Notes: generated from the sequence alone by a model not told the origin. Shown: positions 9,699 to 18,198, counted from the stretch's first letter. The stretch is DNA of 64,000 nucleotides from Candidatus Vicinibacter proximus (GCA_016713905.1 JADJOE010000001.1:745001-809000); one strand, 5' to 3'. A program made the numbers and translations.

Positions 9699-11816
9699 CT
9701 AGCCAATCCTTGATAAAAATTCTTCTTCGGTTAGGATTTCAACAGTCCCTATTTTTTTAGCCTTTTCCAGTTTAGAACCGGCATCCGTACCCACCACCAA
9801 AATATTCAAATGACCACTGACTGCAGACAAGATTTTAGCACCAGCTTTTTCAGCCAATTCCTGCGCTTTTCGTCTGTCCATTTGGCTCAGGGTACCGGTA
9901 AACAAAATAGTCTTACCTGAAAACACGCCGTCCTGATTTTGTAACCTTGGTTTATCCTCCTCCGTTTGCAGCATGTTGACGCCCAGAAGTTCCATTTCTT
10001 TCAACATCTTTTTGTTTTCCGGATGCTGGAAGAAAGCTATGATGTTTTCACCGACCACCGGACCTACATCTTTAATTGCGGTATAATTTTCCATGGTCCA
10101 GTCAAATAGATTGGGGACGTAGTCCAGATGCTCCGCGATGAGCTTGCTAATTTTTTTTCCAAGATGGTGAATGCATAAACCGTGCAGTAATCTGTGAATG
10201 GGATTTTGTTTGGCAATAGAAACTGACATTCTTAATTTTTCGGCAGATTTAAGACCCATGCCTTCTAATTTGCTGATGGCATCATAATCCAGTCGATAGA
10301 TGTCTGCCATATTTTTAATCCAGCCAAGTTCATAAAAACGTTCTATCAAAGACGCACCTAAACCATCAATGTTCATTGCATCTTTTGAAACATGATGGAT
10401 TAATCTTTGAATTACTTGCGAAGGGCAATGAAAATTTGGGCACCTCCAGGCAGCTTCATCTTCTTCTCTAACGAGTTTGGTTTTACAATCCGGGCAGACG
10501 GAAGGAAAAACAATTGGAGTAGCGTCTGCTCCTCTTAACTCCGGAAAAGATTTTACAATATAAGGGATCACATCTCCTGCTCTTTCTACTAAAACGGTAT
10601 CCCTTAGAAAAATATCCTTGGTGCGGATAAAATCTTCATTGTGCAAGGAGATCGAAGACACCGTGACGCCAGCCAATTGGACGGGTTCGATTTTGGCGAC
10701 CGGTGTGATCGAACCAATTTTTCCAATTTGAAAATCTACTTGAAGTAAAACAGAAGTAGCCTGTTTGGCTTGAAATTTATAAGCTACCGCCCAACGTGGA
10801 TGATGAGCTGTATATCCACATTGTTCTTGCAATCCAAGGTCATTTAACTTGATGACCATTCCATCCAGTTCGTAGTCATATGAATCGCGTTTGATGGCCC
10901 AATAATTTATAAAATCAAAAACTTCTTTAATACCGGTGCATTTTTTTTTCTCAATTTTGGGTACTAAAAATCCCAGGTTTTGCACCAGGTCAATGAGTTC
11001 CTCCTGATTTTTATATTCAAGTAATTTGTTTTCACCATTTTCATCTATGGCAAACCCCAATTGAAAAATGAACACATCTAATTTGCGGGAAGCGGTTTCT
11101 GCGGGATCTTTCGTCCGCATTACACCGGTGGCTGCATTTCTAGGATTTGCCAGGAGCGATAGACCGTCTTGTTCACGATCCTGGTTGATCTTAACAAAAA
11201 CATCTTTGCGTATAATTGCTTCCCCTCTCAGTTCAGCCTTCTTTATTCCATAGGAAGAAAAAGGTGCGCTGAGCGGTAAGGATCTGATTGTTCTAGCATT
11301 AGGGGTCATTTCTTCCCCTTTTTGCCCATCGCCCCTTGTGGCGGCTCTTACCAGCAAATCGTTTTCATAAACAACGGCCATACTACCGCCATCAAATTTC
11401 GGTTCTACCAGATATTCCAAATTTTCATTTTCAGGAATGGAGCATAATTTTTTTATTCTTTTATCGAAGTCTTCCAAATCAATCAGATTGTAAGTATTGT
11501 CCAAAGAAAGCATGGGCGCAAGATGGCTCACCGATTCCTGTTTGGTACTTAGATCGCTGGACACCCGCTGTGTGGGCGAGTCTTCTGTAATCCAATCGGG
11601 GTGAACACTTTCCGTTCTTTCCAGTAATTTATACAATTGATCGTATTCAAAATCTGAGACAACCGGATCATTGTCTACATAATACTTCCACTCATGGTAT
11701 TTTAACAATAACCTAAGGTTGTTAATTTTTTCCTTCGGAACTTCCGTATCAGTGCTGTGGAATTGTTTTCCCAGTTCTTTAAAAAAGTGTGCATTAGAAA
11801 AATCATTCGTGACCAT
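9699..11816 (-). CDS. ligA: NAD-dependent DNA ligase
   Basis: 705 residues. The order is: N-terminal Ia domain (YHEWKYYVDNDPVVSDFEYD) that binds NMN, adenylation domain with the catalytic lysine in KFDGG (K140), GDGQKGEEMT, and OB fold. A four-cysteine zinc finger follows (CPDCKTK ... CPNFHCPS), then helix-hairpin-helix repeats and a C-terminal BRCT domain (GKTILFTGTLS). It seals nicks in replication and repair using NAD+. It is about 30 residues longer than E. coli LigA because of an N-terminal extension (residues 1-28, MVTNDFSNAHFFKELGKQFH); the true start could be internal. The gene is followed after 73 bases by the MoxR ATPase gene, which seems to have its own promoter. Confidence 0.98.
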   Translation of the reverse strand: MVTNDFSNAHFFKELGKQFHSTDTEVPKEKINNLRLLLKYHEWKYYVDNDPVVSDFEYDQLYKLLERTESVHPDWITEDSPTQRVSSDLSTKQESVSHLAPMLSLDNTYNLIDLEDFDKRIKKLCSIPENENLEYLVEPKFDGGSMAVVYENDLLVRAATRGDGQKGEEMTPNARTIRSLPLSAPFSSYGIKKAELRGEAIIRKDVFVKINQDREQDGLSLLANPRNAATGVMRTKDPAETASRKLDVFIFQLGFAIDENGENKLLEYKNQEELIDLVQNLGFLVPKIEKKKCTGIKEVFDFINYWAIKRDSYDYELDGMVIKLNDLGLQEQCGYTAHHPRWAVAYKFQAKQATSVLLQVDFQIGKIGSITPVAKIEPVQLAGVTVSSISLHNEDFIRTKDIFLRDTVLVERAGDVIPYIVKSFPELRGADATPIVFPSVCPDCKTKLVREEDEAAWRCPNFHCPSQVIQRLIHHVSKDAMNIDGLGASLIERFYELGWIKNMADIYRLDYDAISKLEGMGLKSAEKLRMSVSIAKQNPIHRLLHGLCIHHLGKKISKLIAEHLDYVPNLFDWTMENYTAIKDVGPVVGENIIAFFQHPENKKMLKEMELLGVNMLQTEEDKPRLQNQDGVFSGKTILFTGTLSQMDRRKAQELAEKAGAKILSAVSGHLNILVVGTDAGSKLEKAKKIGTVEILTEEEFLSRIG

Positions 11817-12360
11817 ATCTTGTAATTGAAAGGTAAAAATAGAAAGTTTTATGAAGGCGAATTAATGGAAGTTGGTGAGATTTAGAAAAAAATGGATTAG
11901 GGTCATCCGCGCGATCATTTTAAAGATGATGATACTCAAGGTTATCAAAATTTCATGTGATGAAATCAAGTTGAATTTTAATGAATGAGATAATCTTTTA
12001 GAACATTTAGGTTGAAGTTAAAATTGAATTATCAAATTTAATTGGGTATAAAAAATTCAACTTTTAATATGGTAAGATGAATTGGGTTGCTTCGTGGATG
12101 TAATTTGAAGCAGTCACGATTTAATCTGTCAGTTTGATAAATTTGTAAATTAATTTTACTTTTGTATGTAATATTTAGCATGAATCTATTAATTCAGGAT
12201 ATTATAATTGAATGCACCCTTTTTGCCTTTTGATTTTATTAGAAAATTTTTTTTGATTTGTTTAAGTGCATCCATTTTTATTCTGAGTAGAGATTATTTA
12301 AATTTTAAATGGTTTACGATTGAATTGCCGAATTAAAATTGGATATCATTTTACTCAATT
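11817..12360. other. AT-rich intergenic region with an orphan promoter-like site
   Basis: No credible gene is visible. The only structured signal is a good plus-strand Bacteroidota promoter match: TTG at 12134-12136, 20 bases, then TACTTTTG at 12157-12164. No intact gene follows; the first downstream feature is the duplicated gene 5' end at 12361-12670. Confidence 0.5.
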
Positions 12361-12670
12361 AAATTAGCGACTTTGGATTTAATTTTTATCCTAATTTCAA
12401 AAGTCTAATTTGCATATAATGTCCAATTTATTTTTTTCACCCTTGATTTATTCCAATTGGTTTCAACCCAATTTATTTTAGCATCCCAGTATTTATTCGT
12501 TATTTTTACCACATGAAGTGGTCTTTACTTTTACTCACATTTTTTTGTCTGGCTTGTCAATACAATGCACCTGATCGAAATAAGACAGTTAAAGTTGAAG
12601 CAGGTAATGCTTTGGATTATTTTTATTATTCAAGGTCTTACCCTGAACAGTCATTTAATATGGATCAATA
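12361..12670 (+). repeat. Left copy of an approximately 310-bp direct repeat flanking the Rhs island
   Basis: From AAATTAGCGACTTTGG to ATGGATCAATA this segment aligns in the same orientation with 26454-26766. It includes the upstream region and the first about 50 codons of the BNR/sortilin-like gene. The copies differ by scattered substitutions and small indels, so the duplication is not recent. Together they bracket the Rhs/IS66 region. Confidence 0.85.
12513..12670 (+). pseudogene. Truncated 5' end of a BNR/sortilin-like secreted protein gene
   Basis: It begins ATGAAGTGG and encodes a signal sequence with a lipobox-like CLAC. It continues into NKTVKVEAGNALDYFYY and SRSYPEQSFNMDQ, nearly the same as the N-terminus of the intact gene at 26610. 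Similarity stops at MDQ (about 12670), where the sequence turns into the antisense of an Rhs core. Only about 53 of about 850 codons remain, so this is a decayed copy. It shows that a relative of the 26610 gene once stood here or that its 5' end was duplicated during island formation. Confidence 0.85.
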
Positions 12671-12757
12671 TTTCCAATAGGATTATTAGGCACATAATTA
12701 AAAGGCGACAAACCAGGATATTTATCTGAGCGTGGATCTACACCATACCACAATCTT
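12662..12757 (-). pseudogene. Remnant of an Rhs core domain end
   Basis: On the minus strand the bases read RLWYGVDPRSDKYPGL, then SPFNYVPNNPIGNIDPY and a stop. This is the end of the Rhs-associated core that precedes each toxin in the neighbouring cassettes (LWYGVDP ... NNPI ... DP). The toxin part is absent, as the frame runs straight into the truncated gene 5' end. It is the leftover of a fifth cassette, downstream of the first immunity gene. Confidence 0.75.
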
Positions 12758-12788
12758 TATTTCACATCATACTCGATGAACTTTTTCA

Positions 12789-13196
12789 TCATACATTAAA
12801 ATCATTTTTACTTAAAAAACCATCAAAAGGATGATTTATTAAAACCGAATTAACTAAACTTTCATTAGTTTCTTTCAATAAAATATAATATTCTGATATA
12901 AATTGATTAATTGAATTGTGATCTCTATATGACAGATAAAACAAATAATAAACTGTACAATTAAAAAATGTTTCAATTATTAATTTATCCTCTTTTGTAA
13001 AATTGTAACTTAATTCATGTTGTATGTCCTGGGGTAGGTAATTGAAGTAATATACATTCCTGTTTGTATTTAAATCTTTTAAGTAGACTGTATCAGGAGC
13101 TACATTATCTATATATAATTGCTTATTAGAATACAACTTTATTCTAAGTATTTCAATTGCCCACAAATCGGTTGAAAAAATTGATAATACCTCCAT
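12789..13196 (-). CDS. Putative immunity protein for the nuclease-type Rhs toxin (cassette 1)
   Basis: 135 residues, no signal peptide or membrane segment, acidic to neutral and rich in Tyr, Asn and Ile. I do not recognise the family. It starts two bases after the stop of the PD-(D/E)XK-type Rhs toxin on the same strand, the classic place for a cognate immunity gene. A cytosolic immunity protein fits a toxin that would cut nucleic acid in the cytoplasm. The assignment rests on position and size, not on homology. Confidence 0.6.
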   Translation of the reverse strand: MEVLSIFSTDLWAIEILRIKLYSNKQLYIDNVAPDTVYLKDLNTNRNVYYFNYLPQDIQHELSYNFTKEDKLIIETFFNCTVYYLFYLSYRDHNSINQFISEYYILLKETNESLVNSVLINHPFDGFLSKNDFNV

Positions 13197-13198
13197 AA

Positions 13199-14092
13199 TT
13201 ATTCAAGTATTGATTTGAGATTTGCTTCATCTTTTATAACTGTTATACCTTTTCTTGCAGCATCTCTAATTTGCGCGCCTGTAGCTTTAGGCATAAATAA
13301 ATAATATCCTTTTCCTTGAGAGCTTGAGTATTCTTTATTCTTCAGAGATTGAGTCAAATCCATTTTTCCACCTGATTTTACTTCAACATTATTTCTATTA
13401 CCCACTAAATCGATATCCCCTGATTGTCTAGCACCTTTGCTATCCGTAAAGGAATAATCTTGTTCTACTGCTTTTACTCGACCCGGACCTAATCTATTTG
13501 CTAGTGAACCAGTAAAGTTATTATCTCTTGCAGAAAAGAATTTTTCAGCTGGACCAGCTTTTGAGATTCCCTTAACACCTTTAAATCCTAATCCACCTCC
13601 AACTAATCCACCAACTAACTCACCACCTTTTTCAAATCTTTCTTCACTTGATAATGCTCGACCCGAATAGGCTTCTGTTCCGCTAGCTATTTCATAGGTT
13701 GATTTTCCAGCTTCATATGTTCCATAAGCAGCAAGAGCATAACCAATAGCTGGAGCTGCGGTTCCACCTGAAGCAATAAGTGCTCCAACTGCTAATCCTC
13801 CAACTACCCCAATAACAGCGCCTTTAACCATTCCTTTTCCAAATGCTTTCATTTCGGCTGGAGTTGGCCATTCTCCATTTGGATCAACAAATAATATAGG
13901 ATTATTAAATGTATAAATGTATGGAGAGTAATCTAATCCATCTTCTGCCTTCGGATCGACACCATACCACAAGCTAATCCTCGGATCATAATACCTAGCC
14001 CCAAAATAATAGTGTCCAGTTTCCTCATCAACCTCCTTACCTGTGAACCTATACTTCGTAGAATAGCCCCCAGCTTTCTGTTCGGCCAGCAA
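13199..14092 (-). CDS. Rhs core C-terminal fragment with PD-(D/E)XK nuclease-fold toxin (cassette 1)
   Basis: Residues 1-75 are the end of an Rhs core: AEQKAGGYSTKYRFTGKE, EETGHYYFGARYYDPRIS, LWYGVDP, NNPILFVDPNG. Residues 80-135 are a glycine/alanine-rich hydrophobic pretoxin linker. Residues about 190-297 are the toxin: GDIDLVG (D226, D228), then NVEVKSG (E237, K239), with helices and ITVIKDEANL after. The D...ExK arrangement is the signature of restriction-endonuclease-fold toxins, so DNA or RNA cleavage is inferred. The listed start is a TTG just after the triple-hairpin element; it probably only marks where the frame reopens, and a real N-terminus would come from a full Rhs gene. An immunity gene follows after two bases. 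Confidence 0.75.
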   Translation of the reverse strand: MLAEQKAGGYSTKYRFTGKEVDEETGHYYFGARYYDPRISLWYGVDPKAEDGLDYSPYIYTFNNPILFVDPNGEWPTPAEMKAFGKGMVKGAVIGVVGGLAVGALIASGGTAAPAIGYALAAYGTYEAGKSTYEIASGTEAYSGRALSSEERFEKGGELVGGLVGGGLGFKGVKGISKAGPAEKFFSARDNNFTGSLANRLGPGRVKAVEQDYSFTDSKGARQSGDIDLVGNRNNVEVKSGGKMDLTQSLKNKEYSSSQGKGYYLFMPKATGAQIRDAARKGITVIKDEANLKSILE

Positions 14093-14240
14093 GTTCCACT
14101 TTTAGATTTCACACTAAAGTAATCTTTATTTTTCAATCTTGGTTTTCATCAAGCCGATTGCAGGGGCAATCGGTTCCCTTCTTATCGAGTGATCTTTATC
14201 ACTCGATTGGCGCAGTAGCGCCACCAGTCGGTCATCACCG
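14088..14240 (-). repeat. Triple-hairpin element, type C, copy 1
   Basis: This is an insert of about 150 bp relative to the uninterrupted Rhs copy at 21520-21545, lying between the codons for YLPFG and AEQKAGG. It has three perfect stem-loops: 14154-14173 (CCGATTGC/GCAATCGG), 14184-14207 (ATCGAGTGAT/ATCACTCGAT) and 14208-14223 (TGGCGC/GCGCCA). Near-identical copies are at 17209-17358 and 19716-19866. It shifts the Rhs reading frame and adds stops. Confidence 0.8.
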
Positions 14241-14354
14241 ATAGGCAAATATAGCAAGAATTGATAAGGATTTCCAGCCTCATCTGTTAAATATGTGCTT
14301 TAACCAATGTGGTCAAGATGGAAGAAATACAAGACATTATTGTTGTTTACTACA

Positions 14355-14432
14355 TGCCACTTTCGTGGTTCACTCCCTTGAAGCACTGTCGTGCTTCATT
14401 CCGACTAAATCGTCGGAAATCGGTCGCTCATC
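14355..14432 (-). repeat. Triple-hairpin element, type B, copy 1
   Basis: Three stem-loops: 14357-14368 (CCAC/GTGG), 14380-14397 (GAAGCAC/GTGCTTC) and 14401-14416 (CCGAC/GTCGG), then CGGTCGCTCATC. It is inserted in the Rhs gene just before the codons for YFFHPDHIG. Copies are at 17478-17553 and 21650-21728. Confidence 0.75.
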
Positions 14433-14867
14433 TTCACAGTCGTCTTCATCAGGATCTACATCGTCAATGATTAAAGTATCAAATCCAAATTCCGTCCTGA
14501 CCAATTCTAAATCTTCTGATTGTCTATCAGGAAGTCCTGCTTTTTCAGATCCCGATAACTCTAGACTATTATCAACACTGCTATCTACTGAACCAACTAA
14601 TTTGCAAGCTATCCTTTCAGTGCCTGAATAATAGTGATTCGTGACCATGTAATGAGGTCCCATAACCATGTAACCACTTACATATTGAGAATAATTTCCA
14701 ATGGTAGAAACGGTTTGGCTTAAGCCATTTAAATCCATTATACCATATTTCCCTATTCCCTTCAATGTTCTTTCACCATTAGCATCATAGATGTAGTGTT
14801 GGAAGCTTCCGGCGTTTGATATTTTAATAGCTTTGAGTTGGTTTTATCTTTTTCTAATGGTTTTGTA

Positions 14868-14948
14868 CAAGCCGCTTTCGCGGTTCTCTCACTTGAAGCA
14901 CTGTCATGCTTCATCCTGACTAAAACGTCGGGAATCGTTCGGTCATCA
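14868..14948 (-). repeat. Triple-hairpin element, type A (diverged relative of type B at another Rhs site)
   Basis: This is clearly related to type B along about 75 bp, but several stem positions differ on both sides so pairing is kept: stem 1 is CCGC/GCGG instead of CCAC/GTGG (14872-14883). Stem 2 is GAAGCA/TGCTTC (14895-14912). Stem 3 is weaker (about 14915-14931). It interrupts the Rhs repeat after YDAN. Confidence 0.7.
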
Positions 14949-15227
14949 TTCGCATCATAGTTAAATTCCTCGACATCACTGTTTGTTTGGTTTTCGATGG
15001 AAGTTACTGCATTCGGATGATTCACATCTTCATATTTGAATAAATTATCGTAGGTGTTTTCGCCTACATTAGATGCATCACGTATATGTTCCTGTTGTTT
15101 AGTTGTAATTCTATGCATATTCTCATACGCCATTTCAAGTGTATAGTTTGATGCTTTATTACCCAATGTGTTCATTGGATCACCGGTCCAACTGCCGTGT
15201 GCTGTGGCTATGCGGTTAAAGTTATCT

Positions 15228-15702
15228 TATGTAATTAATGATAAAATTGAATGATGGATATTTAAAACTTCTTTGGTTTTAAGCCTCTTTGTTTTAATTC
15301 TTAATGTATTCCTTTTATGATATAATAGTGCTTCTCAAAAGAATTTAACAGAAGGATTTGTTACTTCTTATTTAATTGTAAATATAAAGAAAATAAGATG
15401 ACAACAAAAAGTAAAGCCGCTGTAACGCTGATTAATATTTTGAACACTTAGGGTTCATACTTCTTAGTGAAAAATGAACAAGCTGTACTTTTTAGAGGAC
15501 CCCAAAGTTCTGTAATACTTTCAATTTAGTGAAATAGTACTTTATAAAGAAAAAGAATTGCTACTAACTAAATTTGAACACTTTACAATGTCAGTAAAAT
15601 TTCTTTGAATCAAGACCTATCCTCTTAAAACAACTAAGTTTCGTTAGTATTTCAATCTTATATTTTGCAAAAACGATATACCTTTATAAATATACGTAAT
15701 TC
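15228..15702. other. Spacer between cassettes 1 and 2
   Basis: About 475 AT-rich bases between the broken Rhs region of cassette 1 and the immunity gene of cassette 2. I see no open frame with recognisable content, no IS end and no clear terminator. Confidence 0.5.
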
Positions 15703-16332
15703 CTATTTTCTATTCCATAATCCTAATAGATTCTCACATTGCTTGTTGTGATTAATATTTATTTCATACAATGCGCTAATACTATCCAATGGCAAGTAAT
15801 TTTTGGATAATTCACTTTGGTTTGATATTCCTTCATAAATTATTTCGCCTGTCATTTTATAAATTCCAATAAATTCAGGACATCCTACTCCATTACAAAA
15901 ATCCGAACCTGAAACATAAAATAAATTTTCTTTTCCATTAAGTACGCAAATTTCAAGAATCGGTATTTTTACCAATTTAACTGATCTTTCAACTATTGTA
16001 GTTTTTGTTACATAGCCTATTGGAAATCTATGCGTTTTAATTTCTTTGTTCAGTTCAAAAAATTTCAATGTTTGTTTTAGTATCAAAGGACTCCCATAAA
16101 TATCATCTTCCCAATCGCCATTTAATGTATCTCGCATTAATGTGGAAACTAATTCAAGTTTGAATTTGGAATAAACTATTTCCTTTGAAAGCTCAAAAAG
16201 TAATTTTTTGTTATACTTACTTCCTGCTTCTGAAAGGGAATTTTTACATCCATAGCAAAACAAACTTAAATACATGATAGATAACATGAACCTTAATTTA
16301 TAAATAATATTTCTTATGCTTGTATTGAACAT
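15703..16332 (-). CDS. Putative lipoprotein immunity protein (cassette 2)
   Basis: 209 residues. A signal sequence (FMLSIMYLSLFCYGC) ends in a lipobox-like CYGC at about residue 29, so the protein should be a periplasm-facing lipoprotein. The listed start gives a rather long n-region; a start at the Met in RFMLSIMY is also plausible. The mature part is a mixed alpha/beta protein of unknown family with several Cys (GSDFCNGVGC). It begins two bases after the stop of a lambda-endolysin-like Rhs toxin. A periplasmic immunity protein is what one expects against a peptidoglycan-cleaving toxin, which supports the pairing. The family itself is not recognised. Confidence 0.65.
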   Translation of the reverse strand: MFNTSIRNIIYKLRFMLSIMYLSLFCYGCKNSLSEAGSKYNKKLLFELSKEIVYSKFKLELVSTLMRDTLNGDWEDDIYGSPLILKQTLKFFELNKEIKTHRFPIGYVTKTTIVERSVKLVKIPILEICVLNGKENLFYVSGSDFCNGVGCPEFIGIYKMTGEIIYEGISNQSELSKNYLPLDSISALYEININHNKQCENLLGLWNRK

Positions 16333-16334
16333 TT

Positions 16335-17213
16335 TTACCTTCTTAATAAATTACCAATTGGTGTTGCAATATTTGAATTCCCTTTTAGTTCATTGGCCCT
16401 ATATTTATTGAATACGTTTTGAAGAGCTGGAGCTTTCCAATAATTTAAAGATATCCATCTGCCTTTTGTCGCTCCAATAAATTTACTCATATCTCCTGAT
16501 AGTGCTGATTTGTAACTTTTAGATGTCATGTTGCTAACCGCAGCCTTATCTTGACTTTGTGGACTAAAATCGGACTCATTATAAAATTGGCTAAGAAATT
16601 GATAGGCTCCTGCGGCTGATCCAAACTTACCATTTTTGCCAGGATGTTCAGAGTAGGCACTTGGATTTGAATCATATGAATCATTCGTGAAAGTTGATCC
16701 ATTATTCCAACTATTGTAATCCAATGCCGAGTTTGCACTTCCAGCTTCTGCTTGCTTTAAAGTTGATAGAGATGATCTAAGGTTTAATTCGTCATTATTA
16801 AGTCCAGTTTGTGAGGTTACATCTGTTGTGTTTGACACTCCTGGTGCTTTTTGCGCCATATTTGTTGCTGCCAAAGATTGCTCCCTTGTCATTTGCTTAT
16901 TATCTGTTGTATGCTTTAAATACACTTTTTTATCATCTATTCCATCGTTACCAATATGCTCTCCATCAAGATTGTATATATCTCCATAACCTCTTCCATC
17001 TGGATCTATATATTTTATGGGATTATCTGCAGTGTATGTAAATGGAGAATAATCAAAATATTTCTCTGTCAGTGGGTCAACCCCAAACCACAACGATATC
17101 CTAGGATCATAATACCTTGCCCCAAAATAATAAAGTCCAGTCTCTTCATCTACTTCTTTACCCGTAAACCTATACTTCGTAGAATAGCCCCCAGCTTTCT
17201 GTTCAGCCAGCAA
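16335..17213 (-). CDS. Rhs core C-terminal fragment with lambda-endolysin-like (GH104-type) toxin (cassette 2)
   Basis: Residues 1-73 are the Rhs core end (AEQKAGGYSTKYRFTGKE ... LWFGVDP ... NPIKYIDPDG). Residues about 150-260 resemble phage lambda R endolysin in motif order. There is a Glu in QAEAGSAN (E156) at the place of the lambda catalytic Glu, then YSEHPGK. GAYQFLSQF corresponds to lambda GRYQLLSRW, and DFSPQSQDKAAV to lambda DFSPKSQDAVAL. A C-terminal WISL follows, as lambda WASL. Lambda R is a lytic transglycosylase cutting glycan strands, so this toxin is inferred to attack peptidoglycan. The frame opens only after the type C hairpin element, so the start is provisional. Its partner gene encodes a lipoprotein. 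Confidence 0.75.
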   Translation of the reverse strand: MLAEQKAGGYSTKYRFTGKEVDEETGLYYFGARYYDPRISLWFGVDPLTEKYFDYSPFTYTADNPIKYIDPDGRGYGDIYNLDGEHIGNDGIDDKKVYLKHTTDNKQMTREQSLAATNMAQKAPGVSNTTDVTSQTGLNNDELNLRSSLSTLKQAEAGSANSALDYNSWNNGSTFTNDSYDSNPSAYSEHPGKNGKFGSAAGAYQFLSQFYNESDFSPQSQDKAAVSNMTSKSYKSALSGDMSKFIGATKGRWISLNYWKAPALQNVFNKYRANELKGNSNIATPIGNLLRR

Positions 17214-17358
17214 GTTCCACTTTTAGACTTCATAGTAAGGTAATCTTTATCTTTCAAACTTGGTTTTCTTCAAGCCGATTGCAGGGGCAATCGGTTCCCT
17301 TCTTATCGAGTGATCTTTATCACTCGATTGGCGCAGTAGCGCCACCAGTCGGTCATGT
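17209..17358 (-). repeat. Triple-hairpin element, type C, copy 2
   Basis: Same insertion point and same three stem-loops as copy 1, the first being at 17275-17294. It differs by a few bases in the flanks (for example GGTCATGTCTCCG in place of GGTCATCACCG). Confidence 0.8.
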
Positions 17359-17730
17359 CTCCGATAGGCAAATATAGCAAGAATTGATAAGGATTTCCAG
17401 CCTCATCTGTTAAATATGTGCTTTAACCAATGTGGTCAGGATGGAAGAAATACAAGACATAATTGTTGTTTACTACATGCCACTTTCGTGGTTCACTCCC
17501 TTGAAGCACTGTCGTGCTTCATTCCGACAAAATCGTCGGAAATCGGTCGCTCATCCTTCACAATCATACTCTTCTGGATCAGTATCTTCAATGATTAAGG
17601 TATCAAATCCAAACTCCGTTCTGACCAATTCTAGATCTTCTGCTTGTCTATCAGGAAGTCCTGCCTTTTCACTTCCAGATAACTCTAGACTATTATCAAT
17701 ACTGCTTTCTACTGATTCTAATTTATCTTT
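17359..17730 (-). pseudogene. Broken Rhs core region upstream of cassette 2, truncated by IS66
   Basis: Minus-strand Rhs pieces resume at about 17730 with SSIDNSLELSGSEKAGLPD and RQAEDLELVRTEFGFDTL. They pass through a type B hairpin element and a frame break, then continue as YFFHPDHIG, a TAA, STYLTDEAGNPYQF. The 5' side is cut where an IS66 left-end fragment begins. The same disabling changes as in cassette 1 (hairpin frame break, TAA after HIG) show the two cassettes share ancestry. Confidence 0.8.
17478..17553 (-). repeat. Triple-hairpin element, type B, copy 2
   Basis: Stem-loops at 17480-17491, 17503-17520 and 17524-17539. Sequence and position in the Rhs gene match copies 1 and 3. Confidence 0.75.
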
Positions 17731-17900
17731 GAGGTGATGTTCACAAATTGACCCAATAATTCCTTTGACCTCTGGATGTACTTCCTCTTCCAGTAATAAT
17801 ATTGAGGTACAGATATATTCTTCCCCGCTAAATATCTTTTCAAACTCACATTGCTATTCCTATAGCCTTCTTCCAATTTCTCAAATCCTTCTTTTGTCAT
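17731..17900 (-). pseudogene. IS66 accessory protein TnpA, N-terminal fragment
   Basis: It starts MTKEGFEKLEEGYRNSNVSL, continues with RYLAGKNISVPQYYYWKRKY, then IQRSKELLG. This is the helix-turn-helix-like N-terminal part of IS66 TnpA proteins (YYYWKRKY is the typical block). The frame runs into Rhs sequence and stops, so the gene is truncated. A related fragment is at 26200-26289. Confidence 0.65.
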
Positions 17901-17967
17901 ATTTATTTTTGCACAAAGCTATTATCAATAGTGACCATTGGCAAGTGGCAGTTAGTAGGACGGATAC
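17731..17967 (-). mobile_element. IS66-family left end with partial accessory gene tnpA
   Basis: Reading on the minus strand from 17967 there is a 21-base end (17967-17947, RC of GGCAGTTAGTAGGACGGATAC), then a short leader and tnpA. The same 21 bases in the opposite orientation end the tnpC fragments at 18198-18218 and, with two changes, 22204-22224. That is as expected for the terminal inverted repeats of one IS66-type element. The rest of the element is missing and the sequence joins Rhs DNA near 17730. Confidence 0.7.
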
Positions 17968-18198
17968 ATTGAAAACAGTATCAGGCCGCTGGCTTTAGGG
18001 AGAAAGAACTTCCTGTTTGCAGGGTCACATGAGTCTGCACATAGAGCTGCAATTATCTATTCCTTGTTTGGAACTTGCAAGATTAACCGTATCAATTCAC
18101 ATGAATGGCTTAAAGATATTTTAAGTCGCATAAAAAACCATCCCATTAATCGAATCGCAGAATTATTGCCGCACAATTGGAAGTCGTTACAGGAATAG
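17968..18198 (+). pseudogene. IS66 transposase TnpC, C-terminal fragment
   Basis: The frame reads IENSIRPLALGRKNFLFAGS, then HESAHRAAIIYSLFGTCKIN, RINSHEWLKDILSRI and HPINRIAELLPHNW before a stop. This is the conserved C-terminal end of the IS66 DDE transposase, including the (I/V)ENxIRPLALGRKN block. Only about 76 of roughly 500 residues remain, so it cannot be active. Confidence 0.85.

Larger units (their letters stand above)
14241..15227 (-). pseudogene. Broken Rhs repeat/core region upstream of cassette 1
   Basis: Minus-strand Rhs protein pieces in several frames. About 15227-14950 encodes DNFNRIATAHGSWTGDP and EFNYDANDDRT. About 14820-14430 encodes AGSFQHYIYDANGERTL, YVSGYMVMGPHYMV and SGTERIACKLVGS. 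About 14340-14245 encodes YFFHLDHIG, a stop, then STYLTDEAGNPYQFLLYLP. Frames are interrupted by a type A hairpin element near 14870-14948, a type B element near 14355-14432, and a TAA replacing a serine codon after HIG. An intact Rhs protein therefore cannot be made from this locus. The downstream toxin and immunity frames are nonetheless open. Confidence 0.8.

Noticed and set aside
14150..14230. Hairpin cluster as a simple transcription terminator
   Set aside because: Three stems in a row, none followed by a T run on the Rhs strand, and copies lie within coding sequence at several places.
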